Assembly (NCBI GenBank): GCA_034440635.1
Contig: JAOTON010000333.1
Span: forward strand, 62,001 to 126,000
Source: Lepas anatifera
Lineage: Eukaryota; Arthropoda; Thecostraca; Lepadidae
DNA length: 64,000 bases
Direction of reading: 5' to 3'
How positions within the stretch are numbered: the first letter of the stretch is position 1; every line of letters begins with the position of its first letter. Both the position numbers and the translations under genes were made by a program. A model generated the notes under the pieces. It searched no databases, was not told where the DNA came from, and worked only from the letters and a program-made list of their open reading frames with translations. Shown one piece after another: positions 44,133 to 56,658 of this stretch.

Positions 44133-47100
44133 CTTTAAGACATCTGGAAATGTGGGGAGTTCATAAAGCCGCTTCATACCCAAAGTCATGATTGTGACCC
44201 ATATTTATGCTTTTTCCCGACTGTTGTAGGTCATTATTGTAGGCTTAAGGGGTAATATTGAATTTACTTATTATTTCCCCGAAAACAGTTCAAACAGGTG
44301 AACGATAAATGTAGTACCACTTTACAAACTGTACATTGAGGAATTATTTGAATTCGCTCTTCTGATCTGCCAGCTTTTCATCAGGCTGAGTCGGCCACCA
44401 TCCATTATGCCACCCCCTGTTCTCTGGATGGGAGACGCGAGACGGCAGCCCCGCCTCTTCGCAGTTCCAGCTCCACACAAAGCTGAACTGGAGTGGTTGG
44501 CCTGAGCGGCGTGTGGGGAGGGGGAGGGAGGTGGCTATTCTTTATTAACACGGCTGGGGTTATAATACACACACAATTACTGTTTTGTCAGGCTTACAGC
44601 TTGTGTGAATCCGATGCATCCTTTGGTAGGATTTCTTTCATCTGATTCAAAGTTTTTGGTCAGTTGAGTTTTCATTGAGTCGTTGACCACGCCACTGTTA
44701 TGTGTATGCTGGCATATAACACCCTGTTTGTTTCTTTACAGATGTCAACTGAGTGGAGATGCTTAACCTACCGTTCAGTATCAGAATCAATCAGACCTTG
44801 AATATGTCTGTGTTTTCAAATGCCTGTGGTAACTGATAGGCAAGTTTGTTTCTACACACAAGGGCGGAGAAAAACACTACCTGCCTCATAACGCATACAG
44901 TACAAAAGTAAGTACAGCACGAAAGTATCACGCTTCTGTACTGAGCGATTGTGTTTTACGATGCGCGTACCCACAGGTTTGACACGTTTGGAATATATAC
45001 CGACTTTGTATTGCTTTTTTCTGTCGTGGCGAGACACATTGAGGGTATTATTTGTTGTCTGTTGTTTATTTATAATTCCTTTCTATTTTTTCTTCTCCGC
45101 TATTTGCCACTGCCCACAGCGGTGTTCACTATAGTAATATATTCCTGTCCCACTTTTCCCACATTCTTTTTTCTCTTACTGCCTCCATATATCTTGACTC
45201 TTGGCAGGCCTGTCTTTTGCACTCATCCATCTTCTCCAACTCCAAATTTGGTAGACTTCCTCGGTGGTTTCTTTTATTACGGAAGTTGAAAGTCTTCAGG
45301 GCATTGTTTACTTCAGACCAACTTTCGGGGAAGCAATATGAAAGCCTCAGCTTCCGAATAAGTCTGCTACAATGTGAACATACTGCTTGCTTTGAAGGCC
45401 ACATTTGCAACATTCACTCTAAGAAGTTTTTCAGCGCGCAGAGTAGCGAAATACTCCAGCGATATAAAAGGAATGTGAATTAAAAACGTGGTTTCCTTGG
45501 GCTGAGTTTGATGTGGCTCGTGATTGAAAAAGTGAGAGAATTGCACCTTTCTATATTTTCTGACATCCCGTTTTGTTTGTGGAGCCATTTCACTCGAAGT
45601 GAGTGACGCATCATTAGTGCTGTGTCATGATCTGACGGGCCCGTCAGATATGCCCGTCTCGTGAAGCTGCCCTTTTTCGTATTTAGTGTCCCAAAATTTG
45701 TCTTGCACAGGGATGTGGAGAATACATTCTCAAGAGGTTACTGGAGAGAACATTTACATGTATTTTTGTGCTTTCCTTGAAAGGTAAATTTTCACCGCAC
45801 TTCTTGTCTTTTTGAACAAAAAGTACGTCGTTGTGCAAACGAATAAAGAGTCTCATCGGATTTCGTCGTCCGACTTGATATTGTTCATGCTTATGCATAA
45901 AGTGACTACATAGGACAAGAAAGCCTGTATTGACGGCGATCAACTGCAGGCTTGAGTGGAAAATGAAGCACTCCAGCATAATAAGTGTGTAGAAATCGCT
46001 TTCCTGAGTGTAGCGCTCCACACTCAGAATCCAGCTATCCAAAATCCAGGATTTCGGAACACTGATCAAACTGTTTCCCTCCGCAAACTGTTTGGTGGGA
46101 CGGAATTTTCATGCCAACCATTTCAGAGTGAGGAGTTCGCATACACACCCACTTGAGCTGCAGTCCCCGTTCATGTGTATGTATCGCCCAGCTATCAAAT
46201 CGGGCCGTGACCTTTCCGTCGGCGTTCGGTGGCGCCCAAACTCAATTACCTCCGCCTCCGCAACTGCATAGCTTACCAAGCCGGGCCGCTCCCCACTCAA
46301 TCTATTCAAATACCCAGCTGCTCCAGTCCAAAGCACGTGATGGAAAGGAGACGTCCGCCGCGTGATTAAATCCAGGTGCATCTCAAAATTCGGGATAGGC
46401 ATAAGCCTGAAAACAGGCGATGCCTTGTCTTAAGCACGAAGCTGGTCCGTTGCTGACGGCCGTGTGTTGCCCGATGGTGTGCCGGTAGGGCCTGTCTGTG
46501 TCCTGTGTGTGTGTGTGTGTGTGCGACGCGCCTGCAGCCTGTGCTGCCGGCGGCGGCAGCACGAGATCAGTAGGGGCAGCCAGGGCGTATCGACCCTGAG
46601 CCCTCAGTAGTGGGCCGAACACGGCGCAGGTGTGGGGCCGCCGCCGTTGACAGGTCGCCGTGAATCAGACCGCCGCGTGTACACGGCGTCGCCGCCTCCG
46701 ACAGGTAACGCCAGAGCTGGCCTCTGTCTGGTGGGCTAGGGCATCTGCTGTGGGAGGGTCTGACAGTTGTGGGTTACGGGGCCGTTACTGATATGAGCGG
46801 GGTGCGTCAGGATAGCTCAAATGTGGCAAAATGTTCCTGAGCTGGATTCTTTGCTTCCTTTTGCTACTGTATATTTAGGATAAATTCAAATGCTGGGGAA
46901 TACAATCCAAGAAACTGTCACAAGACAGACATGCTCACAAAAATGTATGGCACTGTGAAAAGGCCGGGTTCAAATATAACCAGTTTCTCTTAAAGCATAA
47001 TTCGGGACTTGTGGGATATTCCTGATAATGAATGAATGAATAGCGTGCTTCGTTGGACCATCACGCAGGGTTTAAAACGGAATCCATCCAACTGGAAGTG

Positions 47101-47912
47101 CCTTCCGCTGCGCTGCGGGTGGACACTGGCCCAGACAACTTAGTCGATCGAGAACACTAACCTACAACCTGTAGAGGAGATCGCGATTAATGAATCCGTT
47201 TTTGGATCCAAATCAAATCCTTCATCTCACATTTCCAGTAAAACACGTCAGACCAACAAAACATGAGGATTGTGAACTCGATTGTTTCAAACCGGCTTAT
47301 GTTCATTAAAGTTAAATACCAAAATGTTGTTCACAACATGCAATGCTAATGTCTTCTCTGTCTAAAAGTTAGGTTTTCCTAGAACTTCGTAAATCTGGCT
47401 GAACTGTTCTGGTCTTTACGTTTCATCCCTATTGGCACATAGCTTGCGACATTTCGCCGAACCCCACGACCGTACAGACACAGTCGTCCTTGGGTTTGTG
47501 TGACAGACTTTTAGATCTGCAAACAAGTTTTTGGCCAAGATCAACAACACGTTTTTAGTGATGCTTTTGACATGTCCACCTTTTTAAGTACTTAAAGGAC
47601 CTGGAAATGTCACTCTCAATCGGTCCCTGCTGACAGATGAACGGATGGCAAACTCGCTTTACGCTCCGTCTTTGACGCTTGTTTTTATCCTTTGTAAATT
47701 TTTAGCAATTTTCAATGTTTTCTTGGATGTTTTACGTGAGTGTGTGTGTTCAAATGTGTGCCTGTTGACTTTTTTTACCGATTTCACCTGTCAGGGTGCA
47801 TAAGTCTGTGGGCGATTGATCGTTGATAAACAAAGAATAAACGCGTATGCGACCAAGGATAACCTGGATACAGACAATGGAACTAGTCCAGGCTACTCAG
47901 GGTGCCTCAGGG

Positions 47913-48156
47913 CAGGGACGTAGCCAGGATTTCACTCAGGGGGCGGCGCCCCAAAAAGGGCCCTGATGCGTAAAAACGGCCCTGCTTGTTACAGAATAGA
48001 ATGCTGAAGAGGGCTTAAGATGGCCCTGTCTGGTATGAAATTTCAAATTTGGCCACAGAGCATAGTGCGGGCGAGCCGCGCTTCGCGCGGCCCGTGTCCT
48101 CAGGGGGCCCTCAGGTGGGGGGGCGGCTGTCCCTGCGCCCCCTGGCTACGCACCTG
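47913..48156. mobile_element. hAT-like MITE, GTAGCCAGG family (block B copy), TSD CCTCAGGG
   Basis: The 244-bp element starts CAGGGACGTAGCCAGG and ends GGCTACGCACCTG, with exact 8-bp CCTCAGGG at 47905-47912 and 48157-48164. It is orthologous by duplication to 11615-11856. Confidence 0.85.
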
Positions 48157-48177
48157 CCTCAGGGAGGGTTCAGACGA

Positions 48178-49575
48178 CTTACTTACTTATGGCTTTTATT
48201 AGGCGTTCTGTGCATAGCACCTTTGCCCGCCTCTAAAGGAGTGTGTGGGAGAATTTTAGAATTTTGTGTGAGGGCAAGCTACGTTGGTCTGTTAAAGCAA
48301 TGGGAGTTATTTAGTAATGGGTTGCAAGATGTTTTAGCTTGCAATGGACGGTCGTGGCAATGGTATAGCCATGCCAGGGAGGTCTTTTAATAAGTTTAGG
48401 CCCGCAGAGTGCGAAGGTTATTTCTGTGGTTGAAGACCTTAAATTTAGAATTTAGAATTTGAATTTTGTGTGTGCTACTGATGTCCGCTTGTCTACGTTA
48501 CTCGAAATCCTCCGTTAACTCATAATTTCGTATTTTGAAAGTGCGCTAAACACCTGGCCAGGGTGCCGCGAATTTCCCTGCAACCCGGGGTGAGTTGCAG
48601 CCCCTCTCCGGTGGGCAGCCGCGCGCAGAGGAAAAGAAGTGTGGAGGATAGTTAGATTGTTAGTAGGTATAGGTGTGGTTAGATAGACCCGCAGTGAAGG
48701 TATCACTGCGGTGAAGAAATCTAACCTATTTAACCTAACCTGATTTCAAGCTAGCCTAACATAACCTATCCTTAGCCTACGATAAACCATTTAAAGGTTA
48801 AACAACTATTGCTTAAATTTTGCGGTGGAACATCTATGATTGGAAATAGGCAGTCCTACTTTGGGGGTGACCATGCCCTCCATCATATATACTGGGAGGG
48901 GTGATTTATAGAACTTCTCTGCCCGATTCCTTTAGAAATGTAAGACTTTTCGAGTAGCTCAGGATGGTCGTTACCGAGCAGAGTTTTTGGGTCTACAGGG
49001 ATGTTTTGGATTCGGCAGTAATCTAGCATGGGTTGCCGATGGGTATTGTGCTGGGGACAATCGATGAGAATGTGATAGGGATTCTCCATTGCGTCGGGTA
49101 CCACGGTACCCGCGTTCCAATAGGCATTTAATTTTGTGTGTCCATTTCTGAATCTGGTTAGATAACCTCGCGCCGGCGACTCTTTTGGTTGGAACTGGGC
49201 CGTAGCCGATGTTAGGCTTGATATAGAATAGGTGGGCGCTTGGTTTGTGGTCCAGCTATTTTGAATTTGTTCCGGATGCTGTCTTGGAGGAGAGCTTTGC
49301 TATCATCTCCGACACATTAAGGGTGGATTCTCTAGTTCTAGGGACTTTTTGCCTGCTCATCGGCCTTTTCTTTCCTTGATTTTGCTGGCCCGGGATCCAA
49401 GAGGGACATCGGGGTTCTCGATACCTTCTGAATATTGCTATAACGTGGTGGCTGGGGTTGACTACGTTACTGACGGCCTGCAGGACGATTTGAGTCTGAA
49501 CGATGACGGCTAAGTTGATATTTTGGGTTCTGATTATGGCTAATGCATTTAGGATGGCACCCTCGGCTGTTGAGT
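48178..49575 (-). pseudogene. 5'-truncated non-LTR retrotransposon with RNase H-like region
   Basis: The element lies between 10-bp copies of GTTCAGACGA (48168-48177, 49576-49585). On the minus strand it ends in a short TAAG-repeat tail. The frame at 49104-48883 contains NPYHILIDCPQHNTHRQPML, the C-terminal histidine/cysteine motif common after the RNase H domain in I/R1-type elements. Upstream, broken frames (about 49580-49390) read STAEGAILNAL, similar to an RNase H catalytic segment. Reverse transcriptase and endonuclease are missing. Confidence 0.75.
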
Positions 49576-49585
49576 GTTCAGACGA

Positions 49586-51030
49586 GTTTGTCGAGTGATT
49601 CAGGGGGTCGAGAAACTGCGCGCCTGGAGTCAGTCCGCCCTACATCTCCTGAGAAACCCGTATACCTGGAATCGGTCCGCCGTACATCCCCTGAGAAACC
49701 CGTAAATGTTTTATTCTTTGGGGCTGCCTGAAGTGCCGAGCGTAGACAACGATTCCAGGACCTCCACTAATCTCCTGGAATCAATCAGTGAAGATATAAG
49801 GGTTATTTCTCAATCACCTTGTCAGGCTGTTTTGGCCACTTTTGCTGCACCTGGAGAAATGTAAGGAGTTAAATGGAATGCGTGTGAAATATATTATTAT
49901 GCATCAGGAATAAAGACCGAAGATAATGGTGTTTTTATATTATGCGACGTCAATAGAACTATTTATAACCAAAGTATCATATTATGACGCAGAACGCCGA
50001 CGTCCCACCGTCTAAAGTCGGGGTCCTTGTGTAGATCACGTGTATGACCGACTTTGTCGTGAACTGTCCACTCTATTGCACGGGCCTGTCCGGTGGTGGG
50101 TCGATGGGGCAATGTCAGGGCCAGAACCTAAAAAAGCCACCAGTCGCACAGTCGGGGCCCACGTAATCGATTTTCCTGGTGACGTAAGTTGAGAGATCGT
50201 TAGACTTGAGTGCAGCTAAGTGCAGCCACCGATTTCATGCCATTCCGTGACATTGAGTTGAGTCAATAAGCAAAGTGCGACGACATGTCCAGCCTTGACC
50301 CTTTCGTAACGCAGACGACAATGACCCTAGGTGACGGATGGGCGCTCCGTAGTTGGACACTGGGCGTGTCACGCGGTCCAAATCAACAGCTTAGGAAACC
50401 CAGATTGCGGAAATGGAGACGTGGGAATGTGACTTCACTTGTGTCCTTGTGTTAGCGCCGCCTCTTCCCCGTGAGAGGTTTCACTGGATACGAACATACA
50501 CTTATCCAAACCGTTGGAAAATAGCTTAAGCATCGCAGCGTTACCAAACACAGTTCAATGGTCGGGCGAGTTTATCGTCTCGGGGGTAATTAACTGCAAG
50601 GAGATGTCTGGAAAAGTGGACAGCAAACCACTGTCCTATTGAACTACTTTGACGATTATCGTACTTGAGTAAAGCCAGAAATTGACAGTGCATGTATTTT
50701 AAGTGTGCGCTAGTCGAGTATTTTAAGTGTGCTATAGCTGATTCATGGCCGGGGGGGAGGATATGGAAAGGAATTGCCCTCTTTACCCTCGATTTCCCCT
50801 GACTTTCTTCAAAAACACTCAATTTAGTCACGATTTTTGACCGCGTTGCCCCCTCCGCCCAACAGCCGGTCTAGAACCGCCCTTGTAAGCGTGAACGCGA
50901 GAGTTGTAACGGACACAGGTGAAGAGGAGTGCAAATACATGCTTGCCCTTTGTCTGTTTCTCATTGTCATCTTGAACAATTTGCGATTGTGCTCAATACA
51001 ATTTGCGTTAAGCTCGGTGGGATTTACCAT
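49586..51030. other. Interval with no supported gene
   Basis: A short direct repeat occurs near 49625-49700 (CATC(T/C)CCTGAGAAACCCGTA twice). No splice-consistent coding or transposon ends were found. Confidence 0.4.
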
Positions 51031-51038
51031 GTATACTG

Positions 51039-52668
51039 ACAGACTTGTTGAGTCGCGACTCAGAGTCAGAGACGACTCTGAGTCGTCTCAAGTTTTCATT
51101 GAATCAGAGTTGAGTTGACTCACTTCCAAATTTGGGTTTTGTCTGAGTCGACTCAAGTGCTAGACAGGTTGAGTCGAGTCAGAATCAGAGTCAGCCTCTA
51201 AGCTGTAAGTCGAGAGTTGAGTCGACTCAGCACTCTTCTCAGCACTCATGTTATTTTCCATTGAATGTTAGCAAAAAACATGCAAAATCATACAGACAAA
51301 TGCAATTTGGCCCACATTCACACTTTTTACTTTGAGGGTTCACACCAGATAAAGTCCTAAGCTGATAATCATGCAATAATTCACTCTTAGGAAGCCACAT
51401 CTTTATTTTCTATTTTCCCACTTCGGTTGACTGAAAAAAACTAAGTAATATAAGTGCCAGATAGAGGATACCAGAAATTTTGTTTTGCACATAAGCCTTG
51501 AAATGGGTTAAAATGGAAACTAAGAGCCTCAATTAGCTGTTTTTTTTAAAGTACTTTCTTGATTGGTCATGGTTTTAGGACATCACCTGGTAGATAAAAT
51601 CAACACTGACGACACAACACTGAACTTACTGTCCTCTGTACACGGAATGTTAAACTCAACCCTATCTCTGGCATTCCCTACACATCAAGTCTCTCACAAA
51701 CCACCACTCTTTAAATTGTGTTGATTATTATTTACCTATTTACCGCTCACTGCACAACATACCACTGCAGCACCCCCTGCACCCCACGCGTGCGATGCCA
51801 GTCACAAAACTATCATTGTGCGCCACAATATATTAGCTTTTCTTTGCTTTGTAGCCTGAGGGTAAGATTATTTTTCTTAGGCCAACAGATTTTCTTAGGT
51901 TTTGTAAGTCACGTGACCTTTTGAAGTGCTATTTATCGTCATCTTTTGTGTCATCGGAGGTTAGGTTCGCGTAATATCTTTAGTGCGCCATCTGCAGTAT
52001 TCACTCTAGCTTTTTCGGAAGGATGACGCGATCATTCATTGTTTGTTTTATTTTTGATTGAGGTGGTGCACAGGGTCGGTTCGACGCGGCTTAGTATTTA
52101 TTTCTAAGCTTAATTTGTCACAGGATTGTTCAGAATGCACTAGGGGAGGAATTGCCACTCAAAGTGTCATATGTTAAAACATTGAGTCCTGTTCTTTGTA
52201 TTTGAGACCTCGCTTATTGCCTCAATTATCACTTTACCCATGAAGGACATACCTTCAAAATGAAAAGCCCTCAGGCCCTTCATATAATTCACATGTCTGC
52301 ATTTAGCACCTTTCTTCTTTCCTATGCAGACACAATTTATGTCGTGAAGTAATGCATTGCAATTGACATTTTACTGAATAAATGTGCAGTTATTAAATAG
52401 TTAATCCCATGAATCGATGTACTGGAATGTTTGTACTATTAAAGGAAATGTGCATTTTTGTGTACATACTTGTCCACCATTCTGAGTCAGAGTCGACTTT
52501 GACTCAATGCCTATTTGAGTCAGAGTTTAGTCGACTCACTTATGGATTTGGGTTGAGTCGAGTCGGTTCACCATTTTCAACACAGTGAATCGAGTCAGAA
52601 TCAGAGTCAGCCTTTAAGCTGTGAGTCAGAGTTGAGTCAACTAAAAAAATTGAGTCATCAACACGTCT
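51039..52668. mobile_element. Non-autonomous hAT transposon (1.6 kb) with TSD GTATACTG
   Basis: Exact 8-bp GTATACTG lies at 51031-51038 and 52669-52676. Left end ACAGACTTGTTGAGTC pairs imperfectly with the complement of the right end, AGACGTGTTGATGAC. Within about 200 bp of both ends, dense GAGTC/GACTC motifs recur (GAGTCAGAGTC, GAGTCGACTCA), forming subterminal repeats of the kind bound by hAT transposases. The AT-rich interior has no transposase frame. Confidence 0.82.
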
Positions 52669-52779
52669 GTATACTGGAGAGGGCTCTGGCTTACTGCCTA
52701 CTGGAGAGGGAGTCGTGGAGTGCCCTCTTGGATTTCTGTAACCGAAAGATAAGGAAAGCATCCGCGTGAGGTGTTTTTA

Positions 52780-53500
52780 GCTATGGTGATCTACAATAGA
52801 GAGCTTCCATGGACCTAGGTCAAACAAAGTCATAAATGTCAAATCTGACCCATGCTGAAATCTGTCCAAGTCCCATTGGGAAATACCGTGGTTGCACGAA
52901 AAGGTCCCGATGGCAGGAGAATATGATGTAAAACCAGGCATGCAAGTTATTTATAGGTTTATTTTCATTTCAAGATCACTCGGGACCATTGGCCTATGCC
53001 GTCACCTTATGATTCAGTACCCATCGTGTGAATTATAACTAACGCTAAATCCGTTGTTTAGTTAAGGGTGATATATTTGTTCCTGTGGCATGTGACCTTG
53101 ACCTTAACATTTTGAACAATCGTAGCAGTGACGTTATAACATGGTTTGCTTCATGCTAAGTGACATCATTTAGCCAGAACCTGACCTTGAAAATGTTTTG
53201 ACCGTGTTCTGTGTCCTTTGGGCGTGACCTTGAAACTGGGTGAGGTGTGAGTAATACATGATGATGATGACGTTGACATATCGTCCCAATCATATGACAT
53301 TATGGCCTTACCACTTCGCTAGAGATAAACTACGCTAGAGATACCCTAGAGATGAACTGGTGCGACAGTGCAGTTGTGTTGATCTCATACGGTACGTCTG
53401 AATGTGAAAGTCAAATTATTGTACGGTTTTTGAGCGAGTATTGTTAAACAAAATGTACAAAATAATTGACCGATTTCCATTTTTCACTCGTCGATGCGCT
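52780..53500. repeat. Relic of an AGGTCA-rich repeat
   Basis: Contains GTGACCTTGACCTT, GACCTTGAAA and similar hexamer clusters as in the TTAA-family elements, but is too diverged to define ends. Confidence 0.45.
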
Positions 53501-54321
53501 CATCAATTTTATCCAACGTAGACAAGAGAGGTTTTCGATTTCGTGCGGTTCTCCGGCCATCTCGGGAAAGTATGTGGGGGAATTTTACAATCCCTGCCTT
53601 TGTGCGCGTTGATTGCGTGTCGTCTCCAACCCGCATTCTGTTGGTAGAAACTGCGGCATTTAGATCTCGCCTTATTGGGATGACCCGTCGGCACTTGAAC
53701 TAGGACAAGGACAGAGAAGGACAGAGAGCCTGGGATTCCCGAACGACAAGGTCGCCCGTCGCCTTAAACTGTGCGCGATAACTTTGACTCGGGTAATGCT
53801 GTCTTCATGTAAATGATGAATTCTGTATGTTGTCACCCTTACTGTATGCATGCCACCATCTGGGTTGAGATAGCTCTTCCATGACATGACTAACGCCAGG
53901 GCCCCGTGAATGCATTATGATTCTTTTCTTCCCGCGTCGGCTTATGTTTCTCTTTACTCACCTTTTTCACCCTGTCAAGTTCAGTGGGCGTAAGCTACTC
54001 CCCTTGCTGATATTATGACTCTCCGTAGCAACCGCTAGGGAGTGTCACCACATATTTTTTTGCTTTGGGGTGGGGGAATCCGACCTGGCGATGACAGGGG
54101 AGGAAAGGGGAGGGATGAAAGACGAAGCTGAAACAGAAACAGTCAGGCCGCGCGTTATTGAGGCCGTTCACCCAAAATTAATTCGGGAATATTCATGGAA
54201 GTTCGTGATGATAGCAGTAAAATTGCATATCAAACTCATAATCAGGTGCCAGTTTTTTTGGAGGCGGAGGACTTCCCTAGTGCTCGGCCATTAGAGGGAC
54301 GCGTGTCCCCATCCCTACCGC

Positions 54322-56547
54322 TTTCGTTGCCCGTGGTAACCGCTCCCTTCTCGGCAGGTGCGGTGGTTCATCCCGGTCTATTGTAACCGTTCCATCTCGA
54401 CAGGTGCGGTGGTTCATCCCGGCCTGTGTTGTAACCGTTCCATCTCGGCAGGCGTGGTGGTTCATCCCGGTCTGTTGTAACCGTTCCATCTCGGCAGGTG
54501 CGGTGGTTCATCCCGGTCTGTTGTAACCGTTCCATCTCGGCAGGTGCGGTGGCTCATCCCGGCCTGTGTTGTAACCGTTCCATCTCGACAGGTGCGGTGG
54601 CTCATCCCGGTCTGTTGTAACCGTTCCCTCTCGGCAGGTGCGGTGGTTCATCCCGGTCTGTGTTGTAACCGCTCCTTCTCGGCAGGTGCGGTGGTTCATC
54701 CCGGCCTATTGTAACCGTTCCATCTCGACAGGTGCGGTGGCTCATCCCGGCCTGTGTTGCAACCGCTCCTTCTCGGCAGGTGCGGTGGTTCATCCCGGTC
54801 TGTTGTAACCGTTCCATTTCGGCAGGTGCGGTGGTTCATCCCGGTCTTTTGTAACCGTTCCATCTCGACAGGTGCGGTGGTTCATCCCGGTTTGTTGTAA
54901 CCGTTCCATCTCGACAGGTGCGGTGGTTCATCCCGGTCTGTTGTAACCGCTCCTTCTCGGCAGGTGCGGTGGCTCATCCCGGCCTGTGTTGTAACCGTTC
55001 CATCTCGGCAGGTGCGGTGGTTCATCCCGGCCTGTGTTGTAACCGTTCCATCTCGGCAGGTGTGGTGGTTCATCCCGGTCTGTGTTGTAACCGTTCCATC
55101 TCGGCAGGTGCGGTGGTTCATCCCGGTCTGTTGTAACCGCTCCTTCTCGGCAGGTGCGGTGGCTCATCCCGGCCTGTGTTGTAACCGTTCCATCTCGGCA
55201 GGTGCGGTGGTTCATCCCGGCCTGTGTTGTAACCGTTCCATCTCGGCAGGTGCGGTGGTTCATCCCGGTCTGTTGTAACCGCTCCTTCTCGGCAGGTGCG
55301 GTGGTTCATCCCGGTCTGTTGTAACCGTTCCATCTCGGCAGGTGCGGTGGCTCATCCCGGCCTGTGTTGTAACCGTTCCATCTCGGCAGGTGCGGTGGTT
55401 CATCCCGGCCTGTGTTGTAACCGTTCCATCTCGGCAGGTGTGGTGGTTCATCCCGGTCTGTTGTAACCGTTCCATCTCGACAGGTGCGGTGGTTCATCCC
55501 GGTCTGTTGTAACCGTTCCATCTCGGCAGGTGCGGTGGTTCATCCCGGTCTGTTGTAACCGTTCCATCTCGGCAGGTGCGGTGGTTCATCCCGGTCTGTT
55601 GTAACCGCTCCTTCTCGGCAGGTGCGGTGGTTCATCCCGGCCTGTGTTGTAACCGTTCCATCTCGGCAGGTGTGGTGGTTCATCCCGATCTGTTGTAACC
55701 GTTCCATCTCGGCAGGTGTGGTGGTTCATCCCGGTCTGTTGTAACCGTTCCATCTCGACAGGTGCGGTGGTTCATCCCGGTCTGTTGTAACCGCTCCATC
55801 TCGGCAGGTGCGGTGGTTCATCCCGGCCTGTGTTGTAACCGCTCCTTCTCGGCAGGTGCGGTGGTTCATCCCGGCCTGTGTTGTAACCGTTCCATCTCGG
55901 CAGGTGTGGTGGTTCATCCCGGTCTGTTGTAACCGTTCCATCTCGACAGGTGCGGTGGTTCATCCCGGTCTGTTGTAACCGTTCCATCTCGGCAGGTGCG
56001 GTGGTTCATCCCGGTCTGTTGTAACCGTTCCATCTCGGCAGGTGTGGTGGTTCATCCCGGTCTGTTGTAACCGTTCCATCTCGACAGGTGCGGTGGTTCA
56101 TCCCGGTCTGTTGTAACCGTTCCATCTCGGCAGGTGCGGTGGTTCATCCCGGTCTGTTGTAACCGTTCCATCTCGGCAGGTGCGGTGGTTCATCCCGGTC
56201 TGTTGTAACCGTTCCATCTCGGCAGGTGCGGTGGTTCATCCCGGCCTATTGTAACCGTTCCATCTCGGCAGGTGCGGTGGTTCATCCCGGTCTGTTGTAA
56301 CCGTTCCCTCTCGGCAGGTGCGGTGGTTCATCCCGGTCTGTTGTAACCGTTCCATCTCGGCAGGTGCGGTGGTTCATCCCGGTCTGTTGTAACCGTTCCA
56401 TCCCGGCAGGTGCGGTGGTTCATCCCGGTCTGTTGTAACCGTTCCCTCTCGGCAGGTGTGGTGGTTCATCCCGGTCTGTTGTAACCGTTCCATCTCGGCA
56501 GGTGCGGTGGTTCATCCCGGTCTGTTGTAACCGTTCCATCTCGGCAG
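54322..56547 (+). repeat. 46/48-bp minisatellite with a splice-acceptor-like unit
   Basis: About 48 units. The common unit is GTGCGGTGGTTCATCCCGGT, CTGTTGTAAC, CGTTCCATCTCGGCAG; 48-bp variants read CCTGTGTTGTAAC. Each unit holds a TAAC branch-point-like tetramer, a short pyrimidine-rich stretch and CAG followed by GTGCGG. The final unit runs into non-repetitive sequence at 56548, where the first bases of a candidate exon read like a diverged unit. The CAG|GT core could serve as acceptor or donor. Confidence 0.9.
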
Positions 56548-56658
56548 GTGCGGCGGTTCATCCCGGCCTACTGTAGCCGTCTCCTGGCCGGCAAGCGCGC
56601 CTCTGCTGCCAGTGCAGTGATGCGGCGCGCTCTGGGCGCCAGCCAGGAGGTTTTGTGA
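56548..56658 (+). CDS. Candidate terminal exon abutting the 46-bp array
   Basis: After TCTCGGCAG, an open frame encodes VRRFIPAYCSRLLAGKRASA and 16 further residues, ending in TGA. I recognise no family. Its first 48 bases align to the repeat unit, so either the array was copied from this exon or the exon is the last, diverged unit. No upstream exon was identified. An alternative is that this is promoter or 5'UTR of the gene starting at 56699; a CRE-like TGACGTCA overlaps the stop. Confidence 0.3.
   Translation: MRRFIPAYCSRLLAGKRASAASAVMRRALGASQEVL

Larger units (their letters stand above)
42006..48167. repeat. Duplicated block B (6.16-kb direct repeat of 5763-11867)
   Basis: Near-identical to block A over its whole length, same orientation, starting points 36.2 kb apart. 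It lacks the 7179-7428 MITE and the 177-bp segment at 10421-10597, carries an extra element at 43749-44132, and has a C-rich stretch near 43429-43503 at the point where block A holds its MITE. The unique left flank (41.75-42.0 kb) differs from the minisatellite that precedes block A. Confidence 0.9.

Noticed and set aside
48720..48780. Telomere-like TTAACCTAACC segment
   Set aside because: Only two or three imperfect units inside a non-LTR retrotransposon fragment; not a telomeric array.
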